Shown in pieces: positions 33,724 through 39,381 of a stretch of DNA of 39,381 bases; the stretch's first letter is position 1, and every line of letters begins with the position of its first letter. Position numbers and translations under genes: made by a program. The notes under the pieces were generated by a model. It worked only from the letters and a program-made list of their open reading frames with translations. It did no database searches and was not told the DNA's origin. Source of the DNA: Verrucomicrobia subdivision 3 bacterium UBA7542 (GTDB lineage: Bacteria > Verrucomicrobiota > Verrucomicrobiia > Limisphaerales > UBA11358). The stretch is taken from positions 1-39,381 of the forward strand of contig DLMG01000345.1 of assembly GCA_002479245.1 (NCBI GenBank), given 5' to 3'.

Positions 33724-35487
33724 ATGAACCGTTTGTTTTTCCTCGCGCCGGTCGTTTGGATTTTTTCCTGTCTGCATCTGGAGGCGCAGACGAATCTGTT
33801 TGTCGCCGCCGATGGCAGTGCCCCATTCAAATCCGTGCAGGAGGCCGTCATGTCCGTGCCGTCGGGCAGCAACACGAATCCCGTCATCATCCACATCAAG
33901 CCGGGCGTTTACAAAGAGTTGATTTACATCCAGCGCGAGAAACGCTTTTTCAAATTGGTCGGCGAGAGCGCGACGAACACGGTGCTGACTTTTGGTTTGT
34001 ATGCCAGCCTCACCAACTTTGACGGCAAGCCGATGGGAACTTTTCACACGCCTTCGACGACGATTGACGCGGACGATTTCACGGCGGAGAACCTCACGTT
34101 TGAAAATTCCGCAGGCGCGGTCGGGCAGGCCTTGGCCATCCGCGTGGACGGCGACCGCGCCAGTTTCCGCAACTGCCGTTTTCTCGGCTGGCAGGACACG
34201 ATTTTGCTCAATCGCGGACGGCAGTATTTTGAAAAATGTTACATCGCCGGCGCGGTGGATTTTATTTTTGGCGCGGCGACGGCGTGGTTTGAGAAATGCC
34301 ACATTAACTGTCCCGGCAGCGGCTACATCACCGCCGCCTCGACGCCGGTTGACGAACCCTTTGGGTTTGTTTTCGCGAATTGCAAAATCACCGGGGCAAA
34401 GCCGGACGTGAAAACATTTCTCGGCCGGCCGTGGCGGATTTACGCCAGCACGATTTATCTGAACACGGAAATGTCCGGGGTCGTCCGCCCGGAAGGCTGG
34501 AACGACTGGAAAAAGCCGGGGGCGCACACCACGGCGCGTTACGCGGAGTTCAACAACACCGGTCCGGGCGCGAGTCCGACGACCCGGCCTGACTGGATCA
34601 AACAATTGACCCCAGCCGAAGCGGAAAAAATCACGGTGGAAAAAGTTCTTGGCGGCGGGGATGGTTGGAATCCGGTTGCGATTCAAAATTCACCGTTCGG
34701 AGCCAACCGTTTGAACATCGAATACGGCGAGGCGGGTGGTGAAAAATTATTGCTCGACGCGCACGTTCCCGACGGTGAAGGAAAATTTCCCGTCGCGATC
34801 ATCGTTCACGGCGGCGGCTGGGGCAATGGCGACAAAGAGACAGACCTCGTGCCGGTCTTCGCGCCGGTCGCGACGAATTTCACCTGGTTCACGATCAATT
34901 ACCGGCTCGCACCGACGAACCGCTGGCCGGCGTGTTTTGAAGACGTGCAAACGGCGATTCGTTGGGTGAAACAACACGCGGCGGAATTCAAGGGCGATCC
35001 GAACCGCATCGCGCTATTGGGTTATTCCGCCGGCGGCCAACTGGCGACGCTCGCGGCGATGTTGGCAAAAAAAAACACGCAAGTGCAGGCGGTCGTCGGG
35101 TTCGCGCCGCCGACAGATTTGGTCGCTGACGCGCAACGGCGCGGCAGTCTGGACCAATGGCCTTCGATGAAAAAACTTTTGGGCCGCGATGGGTTGGACG
35201 ACGGGACGTTGAAGTTGTTGGTGGAAATTTCCCCGATCCATCACGTCAGGCCGGGGCTGCCGCCCTTTTTATTGATTCAGGGCAACACGGACAAAACGGT
35301 TGCTTACGACTTGACGCTGGAGTTTCAGGCGAGATTGAAGGCGGCTGGCGTTCTCTGCGATTTGATCACCCTCACAAACGCGCAACATCGCATCGCCGAT
35401 TGGGACAAAGTTGCCCCGGGCTTTCAGGCAAAAATGATGGCGTGGCTGGGAGAAAAATTGACGGCGGAAACACCCGCGAAAAAATAA
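33724..35487 (+). CDS. Secreted bifunctional pectin esterase: CE8 pectin methylesterase fused to alpha/beta-hydrolase esterase
   Basis: A 587-aa exported two-domain protein. After a signal peptide (1-20, ending HLEAQ), residues about 22-315 form a CE8 pectin methylesterase: GQALAIRVDGDR, GWQDTI (Q157, acid/base D158), GAVDFIFG (nucleophile D179) and LGRPWR (R235). Residues about 330-585 form an alpha/beta-hydrolase of the BD-FAE/acetyl-esterase type: oxyanion motif HGGGW, nucleophile S435 in GYSAGGQ, then GNTDKTV and NAQHRIADW supplying Asp and His. The first domain removes methyl esters from homogalacturonan; the second probably removes acetyl groups (inference), so one polypeptide would prepare pectin for the GH28 enzymes. 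ATG 33724 is preferred to GTG 33697, which overlaps the regulator's stop. Converges with the uronate epimerase gene. Confidence 0.9.
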   Translation: MNRLFFLAPVVWIFSCLHLEAQTNLFVAADGSAPFKSVQEAVMSVPSGSNTNPVIIHIKPGVYKELIYIQREKRFFKLVGESATNTVLTFGLYASLTNFDGKPMGTFHTPSTTIDADDFTAENLTFENSAGAVGQALAIRVDGDRASFRNCRFLGWQDTILLNRGRQYFEKCYIAGAVDFIFGAATAWFEKCHINCPGSGYITAASTPVDEPFGFVFANCKITGAKPDVKTFLGRPWRIYASTIYLNTEMSGVVRPEGWNDWKKPGAHTTARYAEFNNTGPGASPTTRPDWIKQLTPAEAEKITVEKVLGGGDGWNPVAIQNSPFGANRLNIEYGEAGGEKLLLDAHVPDGEGKFPVAIIVHGGGWGNGDKETDLVPVFAPVATNFTWFTINYRLAPTNRWPACFEDVQTAIRWVKQHAAEFKGDPNRIALLGYSAGGQLATLAAMLAKKNTQVQAVVGFAPPTDLVADAQRRGSLDQWPSMKKLLGRDGLDDGTLKLLVEISPIHHVRPGLPPFLLIQGNTDKTVAYDLTLEFQARLKAAGVLCDLITLTNAQHRIADWDKVAPGFQAKMMAWLGEKLTAETPAKK

Positions 35488-35520
35488 TCGCGGATAAATG
35501 CCTGTGCGTTGTGTCCGCGA
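35479..35520 (-). terminator. Probable terminator of tagaturonate epimerase gene
   Basis: On the minus strand TCGCGGA pairs with TCCGCGA across a 19-base loop and is followed by TTATTTTTT, 7 bases after the stop codon of the epimerase gene. The long loop lowers confidence. On the plus strand the hairpin lacks a T-run. Confidence 0.5.
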
Positions 35521-35527
35521 TGAGCCT

Positions 35528-36841
<1,314 letters not shown>

Positions 36842-36854
36842 AAGTTGATAGTTA

Positions 36855-36871
36855 TTGTTTGAATGAAACAA
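36855..36871. promoter_or_regulatory. Candidate operator upstream of uxaE
   Basis: An inverted repeat TTGTTT-GAATG-AAACAA lies 14 bases before the chosen uxaE start, in the 5' leader or promoter. The arms resemble the TGTTTC/GAAACA dyad ahead of the XylR-like regulator, which is a weak hint of common control. Confidence 0.35.
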
Positions 36872-37505
36872 ACTCTTATAAAACCACCGCGAGTGACATC
36901 GTGTTCTTTTGCAAAATTATATGAAAATTATGCACTGGCGTCTCACCGGTTTGATGGTTGAGGGTTGAAAAAGAATTGGCTTGCGGGTTTGGACCCGGTC
37001 ACCAGGCGGGGTATGAAAAATCAAACCCAACGCAGGCCAACGCCGGGCTGTTGATGGTGTAATTGCCGCTCTCGTGGTCGTCGTTGGCGAAAAGATAGAC
37101 CTCCCAATGTTGATAATCCACCGGCACTGGATCATCAGTCAAAAACGGCGGGGCAGCGAATGTGCGCGTTGCCAGAATCAAATTCAAACAAACGTTCACC
37201 GAGACGCAGCGGGCATGGCGCTTGCCACTTGGCTCTGGCTAGGATTTGTGTCGGCTCCCGTCCAGGTTCGGCCAGGATGATTCAGGAGCCACCTTGAACT
37301 CGCACAAGTAGGAGGGTGCCATTTGCTTCGCCCGGGCCCGGCTTGATCACCTTCTCCTACCAGCCATTGCCCCTGCCGGAAACCAAGTCAAAAGCGTGTT
37401 GAGATGCCGAAAAGTGGCTTAGAAGTGGCTCAGTTGGATTTTTTTGATTCAATAACTTGGGTGTGAAAAACTCATAAAACTATTGAAAACATTGAACAAA
37501 ATAAG
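36872..37505. other. Gene-poor region between uxaE and tRNA-Arg
   Basis: About 630 bases without an intact gene. It contains the uxaE promoter, the outer-membrane protein remnant at 36999-37199, a GC-rich non-coding stretch to about 37390, and an AT-rich stretch (37430-37505) directly downstream of the tRNA. No integrase or attachment-site repeat was seen. Confidence 0.5.
36999..37199 (-). pseudogene. Remnant of an outer-membrane transporter-like (Phenol_MetA_deg-type) gene
   Basis: A 66-codon minus-strand frame reads PPFLTDDPVPVDYQHWEVYLF after a degenerate signal peptide (VCLNLILATRTFAA). This P-P-F-x-T-D-D-P motif is the typical mature N-terminus of a family of about 280-residue outer-membrane beta-barrel proteins annotated as transporters. 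Similarity ends after about 40 residues and the frame stops at 36999, so more than 200 residues are missing. It is a truncated relic; a complete outer-membrane protein of related type lies at 38378. Confidence 0.65.
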
Positions 37506-37582
37506 TGGCGCACCCATCAGGAGTTGAACCTGAAACCTGCTGATCCGTAGTCAGCCGCTCTATCCAATTGAGCTATGGGTGC
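37506..37582 (-). tRNA. tRNA-Arg (anticodon ACG)
   Basis: The minus strand folds as a full cloverleaf: acceptor GCACCCA/TGGGTGC, D-stem GCTC/GAGC, anticodon stem GCTGA/TCAGC with loop CTACGGA (anticodon ACG, read as ICG in the cell), T-stem TCAGG/CCTGA with loop TTCAACT. A G discriminator and an encoded CCA follow (37509-37506). It decodes the CGU, CGC and CGA codons. Confidence 0.97.
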
Positions 37583-37650
37583 ATCAAAAAGGAAAGGTAA
37601 ATTACAAACCGGAGGCCGTCTGTGCAAGGAATTTTACCCGGTCCGGCAAT

Positions 37651-37965
37651 TCAGTCCTTGAAAAGGTTCCGTAGCGCCAGCGCCAGAATCGTCAGCACCA
37701 GCATCAAGCCGCTCGGCATGAATTTTTTCGTCTTCGCCAGCCGCACCGCGAACACCACGAGCAGCGCCGCCAGGATGACGTTCGCCAGTCCGCGCGCGAA
37801 CGCCGGTTGAAACACACCCGGCACCGCCGTCAATACCAGCGCCGCCGCAAATACCGACGACGAGATGAGCGACACCTTGCTGCCCGCCTTCAGAAAACCA
37901 ATCAGCCCGCCGAGCAACAGCAGGACGATATAAACCCACAGGACTTTGTCTGCGAAATTATGCAT
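37651..37965 (-). CDS. TMEM14 family (UPF0136) small membrane protein
   Basis: A protein of about 104 aa made of four hydrophobic helices: VLWVYIVLLLLGGLIGFLKAG, SVFAAALVLTAV, LANVILAALLVVFAVR and LMLVLTILALALRN. The G-G-x-x-G-F-x-K-A-G-S and AVR-KTKKFMP(S/A)G motifs identify the TMEM14/UPF0136 family, whose molecular role in bacteria is unknown. ATG 37965 is preferred to a TTG three codons earlier. It is 15 bases after the CPXCG gene on the same strand and probably cotranscribed with it. Confidence 0.85.
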   Translation of the reverse strand: MHNFADKVLWVYIVLLLLGGLIGFLKAGSKVSLISSSVFAAALVLTAVPGVFQPAFARGLANVILAALLVVFAVRLAKTKKFMPSGLMLVLTILALALRNLFKD

Positions 37966-37980
37966 CGCGCGCAAGCTGCC

Positions 37981-38160
37981 TCAATTTCCCGCCACGTCCA
38001 AGCTCAGAATTTCACCCGGCTCGCACTCGGCCACCACGTCGAACGGATGGCAGCACACCTCGCAGTCCGTTGTGAACTGCTGGCTCGGCACGCTCGTGTC
38101 CACCACCAGTTCGAACGCCTGCCCGCAGAATGGGCATTGGATCTTCCCGGAAACTTCCAT
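37981..38160 (-). CDS. CPXCG-motif cysteine-rich small protein
   Basis: A 59-aa protein with two cysteine pairs, CPFCG near the N-terminus (residues 9-13) and CEVCCHPF (33-40). This is the Cys_rich_CPXG family of small zinc-ribbon-like proteins, found in many Gram-negative bacteria; the function is unknown. The ATG at 38160 is the only suitable start and the protein has the family's usual length. It lies just upstream of the TMEM14-type gene. Confidence 0.85.
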   Translation of the reverse strand: MEVSGKIQCPFCGQAFELVVDTSVPSQQFTTDCEVCCHPFDVVAECEPGEILSLDVAGN

Positions 38161-38296
38161 GCACCAACCTCGCCCGCTCGCGGCTGATTTGCAAATCCCT
38201 TGCGTTCAGCAAACAAGGGAACACCCGGCATAATATTAAGCAAGCAACTTGAAACGGGTATGTCCAGGCGCCGTGGCAGAGAGGGCGAAGAAATTG

Positions 38297-38360
38297 GTTT
38301 GGTGTCCCGCCTTCAGGCGGTTCTGTGCGTTCAAACACCCTAAACGGGTGGACACCAAAC
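38297..38360. repeat. Paired-palindrome REP-like element, copy B
   Basis: The element opens with GTTTGGTGTCC and closes with its exact reverse complement GGACACCAAAC. Each arm has its own inner palindrome: CCGCCTTCAGGCGG on the left (the same core as in copy A at 9174-9243, in reverse) and CACCCTAAACGGGTG on the right. It lies 17 bases past the stop codon of the outer-membrane protein gene. Confidence 0.75.
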
Positions 38361-38377
38361 AGAACGCCGCGCCCGGT

Positions 38378-39262
38378 CTAGAACCGCTTCGTAAGGGTCA
38401 ATGTGACGGCGTTGCCCTGCGCCCGGTTCTCCGCCATGAATTCGTAATTGTAGCGGAGCGAGACGAAGAACATCTGCTTCGGAAAAGCCACGCTGACTTC
38501 CGGGCCGACGGCCGCCACGCGGTTGCGGCTGCTGGCTGGCGAGCCGCTGTTGGCGGTCACCTGTTGCTGGTAATAGCCCACCATGCCAAGGTCAACCACT
38601 TTGCACACGCCCTTGCTGACGCCCCATTCCAGCGTGTAGGCATCTCCGGGTGTAACGTGCGTGTCGCGTTGTTCGGTGTTGAACTCGTAACGGTTCAACG
38701 CCGAGACTGCCCAAGTCTTTTCCTCATCAATATACCAGGTGGCTCCGGCGGTTTGCATGAATGTCCAAAAGCCCGCGCCAATGCGCGTGGTGGGCTGGGG
38801 AGCGGAATCGCCCGTGGGTGCCCAAACGCCGCTGCCGACCGCAAAGTCAAACTGTTTGATATGCCAGGAGAGCGTGCCTTCGCCAAAAAAGTCGCCGATG
38901 CCGAAGGTGGTGCTGCTATATCCCGGGAATCCCAAGTGTTGATCAACCAGCGGCAGCAGGGCGTCTACGCCGACGTACCCGCCGAGGAATTTTGTGTCCG
39001 TGATCCAAATCACGCGGGGTATGTTCGCGTAAGTGAAGGCGTCGAGGTTTGGAATTTGGCGATTCTGGCCGGACGGGTCGTTTATTTGGCCGGCCCAGTA
39101 GAAGTAATTGTAGTCGCGGAAATAAACCCCTGGCGGCGGCAGCGAGGCGCCCTTGATGCCTTCAGAGCCAGGCACATATTGGGCCGAGGGTTGGGCCTGC
39201 AAAACACCCGGCAGCGTCACAAACGAGGCCGCCAGCAAGAGGAATTGAATTCGAGTTTTCAT
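38378..39262 (-). CDS. Outer-membrane beta-barrel protein, Phenol_MetA_deg/transporter type
   Basis: A 294-aa exported protein with a signal peptide (1-23, ending GVLQA). The body is a series of alternating beta-strands (FGIGDFFGEGTLSWHIKQFD, AVGSGVWAPTGD, WYIDEEKTWAVSALNRYEFN, YTLEWGVSKGV) ending with LTLTKRF, where the C-terminal Phe is typical of BAM substrates. The pattern VG-GVWAPTGD...G.GFWT.M...G..WY fits the Phenol_MetA_deg family of putative outer-membrane channels, often annotated as transporters. The substrate is unknown. It lies 35 bases downstream of trpB on the same strand but its role is probably unrelated. A REP-like element follows the gene. Confidence 0.75.
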   Translation of the reverse strand: MKTRIQFLLLAASFVTLPGVLQAQPSAQYVPGSEGIKGASLPPPGVYFRDYNYFYWAGQINDPSGQNRQIPNLDAFTYANIPRVIWITDTKFLGGYVGVDALLPLVDQHLGFPGYSSTTFGIGDFFGEGTLSWHIKQFDFAVGSGVWAPTGDSAPQPTTRIGAGFWTFMQTAGATWYIDEEKTWAVSALNRYEFNTEQRDTHVTPGDAYTLEWGVSKGVCKVVDLGMVGYYQQQVTANSGSPASSRNRVAAVGPEVSVAFPKQMFFVSLRYNYEFMAENRAQGNAVTLTLTKRF

Positions 39263-39297
39263 GGTTGTGGGTTGTTGTGTGTCTTTAAGTTGTTGTT

Positions 39298-39381
39298 TTA
39301 AACATCCTGCAGTTTTCCGGTGAGGTAGGTTTCATAGGCGCTCAGGTCGAGCAACCCGTGTCCGGACAGATTGAAAAGAAT
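39298..39381 (-). CDS. trpB: Tryptophan synthase beta chain (TrpB2-type), C-terminal fragment
   Basis: The last 27 codons are present, with the rest beyond the right edge. The sequence ILFNLSGHGLLDLSAYETYL is the typical C-terminus of the TrpB2/TrpB-like PLP-dependent enzymes (LSGHG with D-x-x-AY). The family joins indole and serine to make tryptophan. The identification rests on this short but characteristic motif. Confidence 0.75.
   Translation of the reverse strand: MLFNLSGHGLLDLSAYETYLTGKLQDV

Noticed and set aside
37506..37582. tRNA-Arg as the attachment site of an integrated island
   Set aside because: No integrase gene and no duplicated tRNA 3' end were seen within the window.

Overview
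The window reads as a chromosomal piece of a high-GC, Gram-negative member of the Verrucomicrobiota, most likely a relative of Pedosphaera/Limisphaera (inference). The signs are a PEP-CTERM protein, a short pseudopilin with an FTLIE signature, a PATR-type secreted giant protein, recurring verrucomicrobial C-terminal modules on secreted proteins, a Tat-exported DUF2264 enzyme, and many small dispersed palindromic and heptanucleotide repeats. Two partial housekeeping genes mark the edges: the N-terminus of a PilB/GspE-type ATPase at the left and the C-terminus of a TrpB-type tryptophan synthase beta chain at the right.

The left third (0.4-14 kb, + strand) is a run of secreted glycoside hydrolases: GH127 beta-L-arabinofuranosidase, GH2, GH3 with an N-terminal malectin-like domain, and two tandem GH95 enzymes. 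In the middle of this run, on the opposite strand, lies a PaaX-family regulator gene bracketed by two identical perfect 34-bp palindromes. From 14 to 18.3 kb (- strand) follow a xylulokinase-like FGGY kinase, an unrecognised 433-aa protein with a cysteine-rich C-terminus, and a DUF2264/GH154 enzyme, arranged like an operon.

The middle (18.3-22.4 kb) holds degraded gene remnants, a PEP-CTERM protein, and a large membrane protein with a TMTC-like glycosyltransferase half and a TPR half. From 22.5 to 27.5 kb (- strand) three GH28 pectinases form an operon. They are preceded by a PATR protein with its own terminator and a pseudopilin. A XylR-like regulator (sugar-binding domain plus AraC HTH), a pectin methylesterase/serine esterase fusion, and a convergent tagaturonate epimerase complete a pectin module (32.5-36.8 kb).

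Together the genes suggest extracellular removal of methyl and acetyl esters from pectin, GH28 cleavage of the galacturonan backbone, removal of arabinose, galactose, xylose, fucose/L-galactose and glucuronate side chains, then uptake (no transporter is present here) and entry of galacturonate (through UxaE) and pentose (through the kinase) into central metabolism. The right end (36.9-39.4 kb) has a decayed outer-membrane gene, tRNA-Arg(ACG), two small housekeeping proteins, an outer-membrane channel-like protein and trpB.

The most distinctive material is repeat biology rather than a classical defence or mobile system: the palindrome-bracketed PaaX gene, paired-palindrome REP-like elements, a 54-bp in-frame insertion flanked by 10-bp direct repeats inside a GH95 gene, and heptamer arrays inside the TPR gene.
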